Assembly (NCBI GenBank): GCA_016200135.1
Contig: JACQFI010000038.1
Location: 62,001-126,000 of the forward strand
Reading direction: 5' to 3'
From: Planctomycetota bacterium
GTDB taxonomy: Bacteria; Planctomycetota; SZUA-567; H5-PLA8
DNA length: 64,000 bases
Position numbers and translations under genes: made by a program
The notes under the pieces: generated by a model
Told to the model about the DNA's origin: nothing
Seen by the model: only the letters and a program-made list of their open reading frames with translations
Database searches by the model: none
Part shown: piece by piece, positions 24,159-32,569 of the stretch
How positions within the stretch are numbered: position 1 is the first letter of the stretch
How the letters are laid out: each line of letters starts with the position of its first letter

Positions 24159-25412
24159 TTAGCGATTGTAAACGTGTTCGCACTGCAAAACGGCCTGCAG
24201 CGCCTTGCGCGCGGTCTCGAGGATGGGCCGTTCGACATCCCGCGAGATCGGCGTACTCGCCTCGTACCCGCCTTCGCGAATCGCCGCTTCGGTGCACAGA
24301 TACCCCAAGCTGTCGTTCGAGTAGCCCACTACGAACGTATGCGGAAACGGAGATGAATTTTCGATGGCCGTGCCGATCTCCGCGAAGAGCTCGCCCGGCG
24401 CGCTTACCAGCGCGACCTGCCCGAGGCGCAACGCCTGGATCTCCGTCATGAGCGTACGCCCGTCCGTGCTCTGGTCGGCTCGCGCCGTATAGTTCGCGCG
24501 CGCCTCCGGCCCCAGCGTCAGCGCGAGCGTCTCCACATGCGCGGCAATGGGCGCAGCATCCACGGCGTGAGCAGCGGGGAGCGCGTCCAGAATGGCCTGC
24601 GCGAGCGCTTCGCCCATGGGCCGCGCGCGCTCCGCTTCGGCAAAGAGCGCCTCGCGCGGATTGATGTTGGCCGCGGCGCCGGTCGCGTGGATGCACACGC
24701 TCGCACCGGTGCGGGCTTCCAGCGCGCGCACGAGATAGCCCGGATAATCCGCGCTCACTTGCAGACTCTTCGGCCCAAGCGTCACGGGGTGACAGCCGTA
24801 GCCGTTCAGGATCGAGCGCAACCGTCCCGTGGCGGCTTCGTGGAATGCCAGGAAGCGTACCCGCGCATCGAAGTACCCGTGGTGCCGGCCGTCCGGATCG
24901 AGCCACTCGTTGACCGCCTTGCCCGCCGCGTCGACGACGCGCCGGTTGTGCCCCAACCGGGCCTCGGTCAAGCCGACCCGCATCAGCACCGATTCCCGTG
25001 CGTTCCACGCCTGCCGGACTGCGGGGCCGATGGAGGCCAAAACGGTTTCCAGGTATGCGGCGTCCGGCCGCGCGTCCATCTTGCCTTTGCGGAACGGATC
25101 CAGCGTCGGACCCGAATGCGTGTGCGTCGCCGCCACCATCACGGCGGTAGGCGCAAGGCCGCGCACGGCTTCTGCGGCTCGTGCGCGTATCTCCGCCACG
25201 ACCTGCGCTCCCGTACTGAGCGTGTCGAGCACCAGCAATGCGCAGGCGGGCGTCTGCTCCTCCACATGCCCGAAGACCGCGACGCGCAGACAGAGATCGA
25301 GCGCCACGCCCGTGTTTATCCGGTCGCTGTAACCCACCAGCGGCACCCCGGGCCGTGGATTGATGGGCACGCAGGCCGTGCCCAATACCAGACCCTGGGG
25401 ACATCGCTCCAT
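24159..25412 (-). CDS. Neutral/alkaline ceramidase-like hydrolase
   Basis: A 417-residue protein resembling the N-terminal catalytic domain of neutral ceramidases. GTACVPINPRPGVPLVGYSDR, MVAATHTHSGPTLDPF (zinc-binding THTHSGP), NGYGCHPVTLGP (second His), ADYPGYLVRALE and TGAAANINPR follow the family order. It lacks the C-terminal Ig-like domain and an evident signal peptide, so a cytoplasmic enzyme on an unknown amide is likely; many bacterial members are uncharacterised. The frame is open far upstream into the next gene's opposite codon phase, but the ATG at 25412 has CAGGAGAG 7 nt away. It is probably co-transcribed with the DegT gene 41 bp upstream. Confidence 0.8.
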   Translation of the reverse strand: MERCPQGLVLGTACVPINPRPGVPLVGYSDRINTGVALDLCLRVAVFGHVEEQTPACALLVLDTLSTGAQVVAEIRARAAEAVRGLAPTAVMVAATHTHSGPTLDPFRKGKMDARPDAAYLETVLASIGPAVRQAWNARESVLMRVGLTEARLGHNRRVVDAAGKAVNEWLDPDGRHHGYFDARVRFLAFHEAATGRLRSILNGYGCHPVTLGPKSLQVSADYPGYLVRALEARTGASVCIHATGAAANINPREALFAEAERARPMGEALAQAILDALPAAHAVDAAPIAAHVETLALTLGPEARANYTARADQSTDGRTLMTEIQALRLGQVALVSAPGELFAEIGTAIENSSPFPHTFVVGYSNDSLGYLCTEAAIREGGYEASTPISRDVERPILETARKALQAVLQCEHVYNR

Positions 25413-25453
25413 TTTTTCTCTCCTGAAAAGGGTTCGCGGCCGACGATCTGCCG

Positions 25454-26743
25454 TTATCCCGCCAGGCGCGCCTTGCCGCGGGCTTGAGCCGCAATCTGTG
25501 GAGCATGCGCTTTGATGCGCGCCACCGCGCCCGCGAAAGCTTCGATGAGTTCGCGCGAGAGCAGGGCCGTGTGCCCCATGGTAATTTGCGTCTCCGCGCA
25601 GATGCGGTCGGCATTGGGCGTGCGCGTCTTCGCGTAGCGCAGGCGGCCGCGCTCGTCGCGCATCTGCTGGAAGACGGGATTGTTCTGGATCGGCCGGCCG
25701 TAGCCCGAGCCCGCGGGCAGCCCTTCCGCCTGCAGTGCTTTTACGAAAGCCGCCTTGGGCATGCCCGCAAACGCCGAGGCGTCGTAGCGCATGCCATAGA
25801 AGTAGTAGCCGCGCCGCGTGATCCGCGGGTCGCGCTTGAGCGGCAGAAGCCCGCCGATCTCTTCGAGCCGGTCGGAAAGCAAGCAGGCGTTGCGCATCTT
25901 GGCAAGCGTCTGCTTTTTCACGCGCTTGAGCTGTTCGCTGAGGATGGCGCCCTGCCACTCCGTCATGCGCAGGTTCCAGGCCAGGCGGTGGAAGTCGTAG
26001 AAGCCCTGCGACTCCAAGCGCCCCAGATGATGGTAGCTGTAGAGCTTCTCCGCCAGCACGTCGCTGTTGCTCAGCACGATGCCGCCTTCGCCGGCCGGCA
26101 GCGCCTTGCTCATCTGGAAGCTGAACGTGCCCGCGTCGCCCCACGTGCCCGCGCCTCGGCCGCGCCACTGGGTGCCTTGGGCGTGGGCGCAGTCTTCCAC
26201 GAGCAGCAGTTTGTGCTTCTTCGCAATGCGGGTGATGCGGTCGAGGTCGGGCGGGTAGCCGCCGTAATGCACGACCACGATCGCGCGCGTCTTGCGCGTG
26301 ATCAGCGCTTCGATGGACTCCGGCGAAGTCTGGAAAGTTTCCGGATCGGCGTCGGCAAAGACCGCGATGCCGCCCACCAGAGGCACCGCCGTGGCGCTGA
26401 CCACAAAACTCAGCGAAGGTACGATGACTTCGTCGCCGGGTTCCACTCCGCCCGCGCGCAGCGCAAGTTCCAACGCGGCCGTGCCGTTGGTCACGCACAG
26501 GCCGTGGCGCGCGCCGTGCCATTTCGCAAAGGCGCGCTCGAAGCGCCCCGTCACGCCCTTGGCCATTTCCACCCGCGTGCCCCCGCGCCACCACTTCCCG
26601 CTGTTCAGCACGCGCAGCAGTGCATCCCGTTCCGGATTCCCGAAGACGGGCCACTTCGCGCGCATCCGGGGCGTGGCGAGCGGCGCGCCACCAAGAATCG
26701 CGGGCTTGGAGCGCACTAGATGAGTGGGTATTGCAGAGGGCAT
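25454..26743 (-). CDS. DegT/DnrJ/EryC1/StrS-family PLP aminotransferase
   Basis: A 429-residue sugar-type aminotransferase. GTAALELALRAGGVEPGDEVIVPSLSFV, PDLDRITRIAKKHKLLLVEDCAHAQGT and the Schiff-base lysine in FSFQMSKALPAGEGG (about K213) are typical. The family transaminates keto sugars or forms aminocyclitols such as AHBA-type products. The start ATG 26743 has the Shine-Dalgarno GGGAGA. It is the first gene of a leftward unit with the ceramidase-like gene and is divergent from a GntR-type regulator, which probably controls it from the operator region 26892-26983. The substrate is unknown. Confidence 0.9.
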   Translation of the reverse strand: MPSAIPTHLVRSKPAILGGAPLATPRMRAKWPVFGNPERDALLRVLNSGKWWRGGTRVEMAKGVTGRFERAFAKWHGARHGLCVTNGTAALELALRAGGVEPGDEVIVPSLSFVVSATAVPLVGGIAVFADADPETFQTSPESIEALITRKTRAIVVVHYGGYPPDLDRITRIAKKHKLLLVEDCAHAQGTQWRGRGAGTWGDAGTFSFQMSKALPAGEGGIVLSNSDVLAEKLYSYHHLGRLESQGFYDFHRLAWNLRMTEWQGAILSEQLKRVKKQTLAKMRNACLLSDRLEEIGGLLPLKRDPRITRRGYYFYGMRYDASAFAGMPKAAFVKALQAEGLPAGSGYGRPIQNNPVFQQMRDERGRLRYAKTRTPNADRICAETQITMGHTALLSRELIEAFAGAVARIKAHAPQIAAQARGKARLAG

Positions 26744-26891
26744 CTGTTTTCTCCCTGAGATTCATTGACCGTTACATGCTGGACATTACCCCAGCCTGCT
26801 GTGCACTTTTTTACGAATGCGCTCCGATCACTTGACCTATCCTGTGAACTGCATGCTGGATTCGGGGTTAAGTACCCAATAATTACGTTAT

Positions 26892-26983
26892 CAAGCTATC
26901 CAAGCATACATAATAACTGCCATAACTTACATATTAATATATTGTTATAATACAAGCATGTTTTTTATATAATACAAGCTTGT
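26892..26983 (+). promoter_or_regulatory. Operator/promoter region with repeated TATAATACAAGC
   Basis: This AT-rich divergent intergenic stretch has TATAATACAAGC twice, at 26946 and 26968, 22 bp apart (about two helical turns). The second continues into the perfect palindrome ACAAGCTTGT (26974-26983) and the first into ACAAGCATGT. Two further CAAGC half-sites lie at 26892 and 26901. The TATAAT hexamers look like -10 elements for the regulator gene, with the palindromes just downstream, as expected for autorepression. Confidence 0.65.
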
Positions 26984-27014
26984 TCTGGTGTATTCATAAG
27001 CAGAAAGTTCAACC

Positions 27015-28259
27015 ATGAGGACGCGCATGACTTCGACTTCGCCTAAACATGCCTTAGTGCGCGAGCAGCTCAGGCAGAAGATCGTGACGGGTGAGTTTGC
27101 GCCCGGCACCCGGCTGCCGCCCGAAGTCGAGCTCTTCAAGATGCTGATGGCGAGCAACACGACCGTGGTGCGGGCGCTGAACGACCTCGTGCGCGAAGGC
27201 TTGATAGTGCGTCAGCGCGGAAACGGCACGTTCGTCGCCGAGCGCCGGCATCCGCCGCTCATTCCTGGCCGCAATTTGAGACTCGGAGTGCTCTGGTACC
27301 ACCCCATCCGCGCCAGCATGTTCGACACTTTCTGCCATCGGATGAGCCTCGGCGCGTTGAGTGCATGGGGCCTGGAAGGCGTCGTCCCGGACCTCGACGA
27401 AGACCGCGCCATGACTTTCACCCGCGGCGTCTGGCGGCAGCCTGCGCGCGGTTTGACCGTCGAATGCCTGGGCAGCGAATGGAACGGGAGCGATCGCGCG
27501 CCATCCCTGGAAGTCGTGCGCCAAGCTGGCTACGACGCCGTCCTTACGGTCGGCATCATTGAGGAATGGTGGCTCGAGGCGCTGCTGGCGCTCCGCATTC
27601 CCACGGTGCTTGTGGACTTCCCCACGCAGCGCTTCGCGATGCAGGCGGACGCCGTGTATGCCGATCCGCAGAGCGCGTATCGCTCCGCCGTGGACCACTT
27701 CATTGTCCGCGGGCTCAAACGCATTCACTTCGTGGGCGCGAACGTCTGGGATCCGACGACCAAGATTACGGACGCCAGCCGGCCCGCGGGCTTTCGTTTC
27801 GGTAAGCGCATCGATCCGGACTCCTTCCTGCGCCTGAGCGCCTACCGCCAGGCCATGGACGCGCATGGGTTGCCGGTCACCGACGCATCCATCCACTTCC
27901 AAGGTGACGAATACAAGGAGACTGCGGCCAAACTGGCGGCGCTGCCTGAAGATAAACGTCCGGAGGCGCTCGTCTGTCACAGCGCCGAGCAGGCCGAGCA
28001 CCTGATCGGCGCATGCGCGGACCGCGGGCTCAGCCTGGAAGCCGCGGGCGCGCACGACCGGCCCAGGGCCGGGCGCGCGCTGAACATCCGCCTGGATACC
28101 CGGGTGATGGGCGCAGTCGCGGCGGAGATCCTGCTCTCGCGGCTAAAGCAGCCCGAGCGGCCGTACCTGAACGTAGGCGTGCGCATGGTCTTCGACGGAC
28201 CGCTTGGACAGGACCTGCCGGTCCATTCCGCAAACGAAACGCGGCATGGCAAGCGCTGA
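27015..28259 (+). CDS. GntR-type regulator with LacI-like sensor domain
   Basis: A 414-residue transcription factor. The N-terminal winged helix (residues ~10-80: VREQLRQKIVTGEFAPGTRLPPEVEL, NTTVVRALNDLVREGLIVRQRGNGTFV) is GntR-type. The remainder resembles a periplasmic-binding-protein/LacI sensor (LRLGVLWYHP, YDAVLTVGIIEEWW, VYADPQSAYRSAVDHFIVRGLKRIHFVG, RLDTRVMGAVAAEILLSRL), as in AraR-type regulators that sense sugars. It is divergent from the DegT-ceramidase unit and upstream of the PQQ-like gene. A sugar or amino-sugar effector is inferred. An internal ATG at 27027 is an alternative start. Confidence 0.88.
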   Translation: MRTRMTSTSPKHALVREQLRQKIVTGEFAPGTRLPPEVELFKMLMASNTTVVRALNDLVREGLIVRQRGNGTFVAERRHPPLIPGRNLRLGVLWYHPIRASMFDTFCHRMSLGALSAWGLEGVVPDLDEDRAMTFTRGVWRQPARGLTVECLGSEWNGSDRAPSLEVVRQAGYDAVLTVGIIEEWWLEALLALRIPTVLVDFPTQRFAMQADAVYADPQSAYRSAVDHFIVRGLKRIHFVGANVWDPTTKITDASRPAGFRFGKRIDPDSFLRLSAYRQAMDAHGLPVTDASIHFQGDEYKETAAKLAALPEDKRPEALVCHSAEQAEHLIGACADRGLSLEAAGAHDRPRAGRALNIRLDTRVMGAVAAEILLSRLKQPERPYLNVGVRMVFDGPLGQDLPVHSANETRHGKR

Positions 28260-28293
28260 GTTGGCCCCGCTCTCGACGAAAGGGAACCCGCCC

Positions 28294-29967
28294 ATGAAAA
28301 GCTCACGAACCCGGACCTGGAACGAAACGTTTGCCTGCGCCTGCCTGGTTGCGGCTGTCATCCTTTCCGCCGCCGGGCATGCGGCGGAGGTCAAGGCGGC
28401 CGCCGACGACTGGCCGCAGTTCATGGGGCCGAACCGCGACGGCATCGCCGCTAAGAGCCCGAAACTCCTGGACGCCTGGCCGAAGGAAGGACCCAAGCTG
28501 GTCTGGAAGAGCGACGAGCTCCCCTTCGGGCCCACGTGCGGAGTGGGCACGCCCATCGTCGCGGGCGGGAAGGTCTACACGTTTGCGCAGATCGCGCTGC
28601 CGCTCGACGGCATCAAGCCGTTCAACGCTGAATTCCTGTCGCACTGGGGCTTTGCGGCGGATCTGCCGGACGATTTGAATAAGAAGATCGAGGCGGCCAT
28701 CGGCGACAAGAAAAGAGCGGCCTGCAAAACCAAGGAGGACGTAGAGGCCTATTGCAAAGAGTTTCTGGCCACGTTCGACTCGGCGCAGACACAGAAATTC
28801 GGCGACGCGATCCGTGCGCGTATCCAGTTGGCAGGCGGTGGTTTTGGGGCCGGCGACCTGGCCTGGATGGGTTCCTTAAGGGATAAAGAGATCAAGTCGC
28901 GCCAGGATTTCATGAACCTGTTTGTGGACCGCTTCCATCACAACATCTACCACGGTGGGCAGGCAGGCTACATCATTCAACACGCGGACGCCGTGTACAA
29001 AGATCAGAAATGGGCCGACTCACTCATCTGCCTGGATGCCGCCAGCGGCAAGAAGCTTTGGAGCAAGGAACTCCCGGGCGTCAAGAAGTCCTGGGGCGTT
29101 GAATTCGGCTGCTCCGGCGTGCCGGCCGTGGTGAAGGACCGGCTGTATTTCGCGGGCAGCGGCGGAGTGTACTGCCTGGACCTCAGCAAGAAAGGCGAGC
29201 TGGTCTGGCAAGGCAAAGGCACGGCGAGCCATACGTCGCCGCTCGTGGCCGATGGCGTGGTCTATGCCTGCCCCGGCGAATTGGCGGCCTTCGATGCCGC
29301 AACCGGAAAAGAACTCTGGCGCCAAGCAAAAGTGACGCACGATTCGGAGTCGCCCGTTCTCTGGAAGAAGAACGGCAAAACCTACGTCCTGTGCAGTTCG
29401 TCCGCTCCAAGGTACTACTTCAATCTCTGGTGCGTGGACGCGGGCAACGGCAATGTGCTCTGGCAGGCGCCGTCGGCAGGGGAGCACAGCTCGCTGACGC
29501 TCTTAGGCGACACTTTAATCATGCGTGGCAACGGCGGCGTCACCGCGTTTCACCTAACGCCGCAGAAGCCCGAACAACTTTGGACCTCGAAAGTTGGCGG
29601 CGACTATGGCGGGAGTCCCATCATCTACCAGGATCACGTGTACCTGTGCGGCCAAGCCTATACGCCGAACCTGCTCACGGTCCTCGACCTGAAGACCGGA
29701 GAACCCACTTTGAAAGTGACGGCCAAGGGCGGAGCATGTTCCACGGGCCTCGTGGCGGATGGGAAGATTGTCTTCGTCTCCGAATCCGGCTACAAAACCG
29801 GCCGGCTGATCATGTTCAAGACTACCCCGGACAAGTACGAGGAAGTGGGACAGCTCCCCAACCAGGACCTGGTGGCGAGCACGTCCCCGGCCTTCGCCGA
29901 TGGCAAGGTGTATGTGCGCATGCCCACCGCCATCGCGTGCTACGACCTGACGGCGCCGGCGAAATAG
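28294..29967 (+). CDS. Secreted PQQ-like beta-propeller repeat protein
   Basis: A 557-residue exported protein with a signal peptide (core FACACLVAAVILSAAGHAAE). It opens with DWPQFMGPNRDGIAAKSP, the typical start of planctomycete/verrucomicrobial PQQ-like propeller proteins. Repeats such as LICLDAASGKKLWSKEL, YCLDLSKKGELVWQG and LAAFDAATGKELWRQA follow, with an insertion of about 110 residues after blade 1 (~120-230). No quinoprotein active site is visible, so it may be a scaffold or outer-surface binding protein. It starts 34 bp after the GntR-type regulator and may be co-transcribed. Confidence 0.85.
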   Translation: MKSSRTRTWNETFACACLVAAVILSAAGHAAEVKAAADDWPQFMGPNRDGIAAKSPKLLDAWPKEGPKLVWKSDELPFGPTCGVGTPIVAGGKVYTFAQIALPLDGIKPFNAEFLSHWGFAADLPDDLNKKIEAAIGDKKRAACKTKEDVEAYCKEFLATFDSAQTQKFGDAIRARIQLAGGGFGAGDLAWMGSLRDKEIKSRQDFMNLFVDRFHHNIYHGGQAGYIIQHADAVYKDQKWADSLICLDAASGKKLWSKELPGVKKSWGVEFGCSGVPAVVKDRLYFAGSGGVYCLDLSKKGELVWQGKGTASHTSPLVADGVVYACPGELAAFDAATGKELWRQAKVTHDSESPVLWKKNGKTYVLCSSSAPRYYFNLWCVDAGNGNVLWQAPSAGEHSSLTLLGDTLIMRGNGGVTAFHLTPQKPEQLWTSKVGGDYGGSPIIYQDHVYLCGQAYTPNLLTVLDLKTGEPTLKVTAKGGACSTGLVADGKIVFVSESGYKTGRLIMFKTTPDKYEEVGQLPNQDLVASTSPAFADGKVYVRMPTAIACYDLTAPAK

Positions 29968-29981
29968 TGTCCGGAACACTA
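29965..29981. terminator. Small symmetric hairpin at convergent gene ends
   Basis: TAGTGT-CCGGA-ACACTA, beginning with the stop codon of the PQQ-like gene, lies in the 29-bp gap to the convergent glycoside-hydrolase-like gene. It could terminate either strand, but the stem is short and lacks a clear U-run. Confidence 0.35.
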
Positions 29982-29996
29982 ATCGCGTAGAAGCGC

Positions 29997-31196
29997 TTAA
30001 GGCTTCCATCTATAGATGTGGATCCCGAGCGGCTCGAAATCATCGGAGAAGCCGTCCTTTGCCGATGTCAAAGTGCGGTGTTCATCCACCACCTCGATCG
30101 TTGTTCCGGCTTTGAGGCCCTCCGTCTTCAACGTCGCTTTTCCACCTCGGTAGGAGGCCTTTACGTTGTCCTTGCGTTCGCCGAGATCTTTCATGTCCAC
30201 GTTGTTGGCGAAGACATACGCGAAGCCTTCGTGTTCGCGAACAAGAACTTCTCCGCAGAGTCCTCCTTCAAACGCGATCGCAACCTTTCTTGAGCAGGGG
30301 CCACTCAGAATCGCCGGACTCAAGCGGGTGATCTGTTCGTTGGTGCGCTTCAGTTCCTTACGCACCGCCTCGTCGGGCGCAAATTCGGTGAATGCCGGCC
30401 GCCAAGCGTGCATGAAATACCCGATGCCGGTCGCTCCGCGGATGACCGCCATCCAGACTTCGCTGCGCACGATCTCGGGCGTAACGTCCTTCTGGCGTTC
30501 GTACGTGATCCACTTGCTGCCCTTGGAGGTCTCGATCCAGGCCCAAACCGGCTTGCCCGGCCCGGCAATCGCCTGAAGTTCGGAGACTCCTTCCGCCACC
30601 CAGATCAGGCGGTCGTCCCGGTTTTCCTGGTAGATGGGATAAATATCGAAACAGAGGATATCGCCGGCCTTTTGCGCAGCTTCGTAATAAGACTTCACCT
30701 CTGCTTTCCCGCCTGCATGGCTCTGCATGAACGCGCCCGTGAAATTCAGAAAGATGGGGCGGGAAGGATCGTTCTCCGTCAAGGTCTTGCGCCAGCCGAG
30801 CACCTCCTCGGCGCTTACCTTTGGCTTGCCCTTGTCAATGTCCATGTCCGGTTCGTCGCAGAGTCCGTAGGCCAGCAGCGCAGGGTGAGCCTTGAGGGAC
30901 GCATGGAAGAGCGTGTGGCTGATAAGGGCATAACCGCCTGCGGCCTGGGCCTTTTCCAAGGCGTCTTGCCCCGTTTTGCCGCTTCCACAAAAGGTGTTGA
31001 ATCCGAGGGACCGCAGCACGGCGAACCGGGACGTATCCTGCGCCCATGACATGATGGGAAAGAAGGGCTTGCCGTTCACCAACAACTCCCGGCTTTTCCC
31101 GATCTCGACTTTCTTAATCGCCTCGAGCGACTCCTCCGCGCTCGCCGCGCCAGCGGCCAGCAAAATCGTCATGGTCCATCCCAAGCGCTTGAGCAT
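29997..31196 (-). CDS. Secreted TIM-barrel glycoside-hydrolase-like protein
   Basis: A 399-residue protein with a signal peptide (LGWTMTILLAAGAASAEE). KPFFPIMSWAQDTSRFAVLRSLGFNTF and LLAYGLCDEPDMDIDKGKP look like a clan GH-A (beta/alpha)8 barrel, with the acidic residues of CDEPD in the position of an acid/base region. ILCFDIYPIYQENRDD and KPVWAWIETSKGS (possible nucleophile Glu) follow, and the C-terminal ~90 residues form a beta-domain as in GH42-like enzymes. No specific GH family is assigned. It is convergent with the PQQ-like gene. Confidence 0.68.
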   Translation of the reverse strand: MLKRLGWTMTILLAAGAASAEESLEAIKKVEIGKSRELLVNGKPFFPIMSWAQDTSRFAVLRSLGFNTFCGSGKTGQDALEKAQAAGGYALISHTLFHASLKAHPALLAYGLCDEPDMDIDKGKPKVSAEEVLGWRKTLTENDPSRPIFLNFTGAFMQSHAGGKAEVKSYYEAAQKAGDILCFDIYPIYQENRDDRLIWVAEGVSELQAIAGPGKPVWAWIETSKGSKWITYERQKDVTPEIVRSEVWMAVIRGATGIGYFMHAWRPAFTEFAPDEAVRKELKRTNEQITRLSPAILSGPCSRKVAIAFEGGLCGEVLVREHEGFAYVFANNVDMKDLGERKDNVKASYRGGKATLKTEGLKAGTTIEVVDEHRTLTSAKDGFSDDFEPLGIHIYRWKP

Positions 31197-31506
31197 CTCG
31201 GTTCTCCCAACAGTCCATGGTTCAATACGCTGCCGAGGCTTTAAGAATCCTTCGGTTTGACCGCCGAAGCTTGTACGATTCTATGGCCGAACACTAAAGG
31301 TCAAAAATTCAAGCTGCTTGAGCTATGCTACTTTTGCGTGTCTGCCCTGCCGAGTAGCCTTTTGTCCTGGTGTTTGGGTAGATTATCCTGCCAAGTGCGC
31401 TAGCATGACCTATCCACGCGCGTAACGTCCGTACGTTGCGCCGCTTGCGTTTGCAGGAGCCGGCGCGAAGCCGGTTCGGGCCTTTGAAAGACAAGAGGAG
31501 GCCGCC
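31197..31506. other. 310-bp intergenic region upstream of the WXG100 cluster
   Basis: No ORF or known RNA motif is seen. It contains a GCCGG-CGCGAA-GCCGG hairpin at about 31460-31475 and ends with the strong Shine-Dalgarno AGAGGAGG of the first WXG100 gene. A promoter for the cluster should lie here, but no confident -35/-10 pair was found. Confidence 0.5.
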
Positions 31507-31779
31507 ATGGCCAAGGCAATCGTCGATCCCGCGGAACTGCATCGCTTTGCCGTCGATTTAAAGCGCTTCAATACCGATATGCAGGCACAAGTTACCAACA
31601 TCCACCGTCAATTCACCAAGCTGGGCGAGACTTGGCGCGACCAGGAGCATCAGAAGTTCGCGGAGGAGTTCGAGCACATCCTCCAGGCCATGATGAAATT
31701 CGTGGAAGTCTCCGACAAGCAGGTGCCTCTATTACTGCGCAAGGCCGAGCGCATCCGGGATTACCTGGAACAGCGTTGA
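31507..31779 (+). CDS. WXG100-type small protein (T7SS-like substrate or partner)
   Basis: A 90-residue all-helical protein of the WXG100 size. The central turn LGETWRDQEHQKFAEEF carries W-x-D instead of W-x-G, followed by the conserved hydrophobic/Phe spacing, as in planctomycete members. Two long amphipathic helices flank the turn, predicting a helical hairpin that dimerises. It is the first gene of a cluster ending in an FtsK/EssC-type ATPase, which is the strongest context for a type VII secretion-like role. No YxxxD/E export signal is obvious in the C-terminus. Confidence 0.82.
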   Translation: MAKAIVDPAELHRFAVDLKRFNTDMQAQVTNIHRQFTKLGETWRDQEHQKFAEEFEHILQAMMKFVEVSDKQVPLLLRKAERIRDYLEQR

Positions 31780-31819
31780 GGGTGGGCTCCCGTCCAGGTT
31801 CCGTTGAGAAAGGACCTCC

Positions 31820-32329
31820 GTGGCTACCGCCAACATTCAATCCCCGGACGTGATCCGCAGGTTCCGGGAACAGTTCGTCAAGTTCGACGACGAATGCCGC
31901 CAGGCCCTGACGTCCGTGAACGGCGACGTCGGCCGCGTGAGCGACTGGCTCCGCCGCGAGCAGCTCGCACACTGGAAGCGCGAACTCCAGCGCCGCGACG
32001 AGAAGATGCAGCAGGCGCGGCTGGACTACCTGCGCGCCACCCAGAGCGACAAGTACCAAGGCAAGAACAGCGGCGTCGACGAGCTTAAAATTCTCGAACG
32101 CATGAAGCGCATGAAGCAGGAAGCCGAGAAGAAGATCGAGAACGTGAAGCGCTGGAGCTGGGCCCTGGACCAGAAGGCCGGGAAGCTGATCCAGCCTTGC
32201 TCGACCTTTCATTCCCTGCTCGAATACATGACGCCGCAGGCCTTGGCGCGGTTGGACCGGATGCTCGACAACCTGGACGATTACATGCGCATAACCGGCG
32301 CCCCGCCCGCGGACGGAGGTAAATCCTGA
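31820..32329 (+). CDS. Coiled-coil protein of the T7SS-like cluster
   Basis: A 169-residue, highly charged helical protein starting at a GTG preceded by AAAGGA. Residues ~1-60 (IRRFREQFVKFDDECRQAL) could form the first arm, and ~60-125 (HWKRELQRRDEKMQQARLDYL, LERMKRMKQEAEKKIENVKRW) a strong coiled coil. The C-terminus has MTPQALARLDRMLDNLDDYM. No known family. Its place between two WXG100-like genes, and a 1-bp stop/start overlap with the next gene, suggest it is a structural or chaperone-like component or a substrate of the same machine. Confidence 0.75.
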   Translation: MATANIQSPDVIRRFREQFVKFDDECRQALTSVNGDVGRVSDWLRREQLAHWKRELQRRDEKMQQARLDYLRATQSDKYQGKNSGVDELKILERMKRMKQEAEKKIENVKRWSWALDQKAGKLIQPCSTFHSLLEYMTPQALARLDRMLDNLDDYMRITGAPPADGGKS

Positions 32330-32544
32330 TGCGTGGCATGAGCAACAGCGACCGGCTGGTCATCAGCGCGCTCAAGGATTTTCAGCGGCAGTGGGAAGAG
32401 ACTTCCGCGCTCTGGCACGACCAGGCCCGCGCCGACTTCGAGAAAGAGTATATTCAAGAGCTGCTGCCCGCCGCCAAGACGGCCATCGCGGCGATGGGCG
32501 AGCTCGACCGCCTGCTGAAGCAGGCGATCCAGGATTGCAGTTAA
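32329..32544 (+). CDS. Second short WXG100-like protein
   Basis: A 71-residue helical protein overlapping the previous gene by one base (TGATG), so it is translationally coupled. The segment ALWHDQARADFEKEY matches the W-x-D...F turn of the first WXG100-like protein. The N-terminal helix is short, so it may be a half-size or heterodimer partner, as with EsxA/EsxB pairs. It lies 25 bp upstream of the ATPase gene. Confidence 0.72.
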   Translation: MRGMSNSDRLVISALKDFQRQWEETSALWHDQARADFEKEYIQELLPAAKTAIAAMGELDRLLKQAIQDCS

Positions 32545-32569
32545 GCGCAAGCACGAGGTAGCCCGACGC

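Noticed and set aside
24159..26765. An 868-codon leftward frame that would fuse the ceramidase-like protein to an Arg/Ala-rich N-terminus
   Set aside because: The first ~450 codons are the alternative frame of the DegT aminotransferase gene; the composition is Arg/His-rich and the real start at 25412 has a good Shine-Dalgarno.
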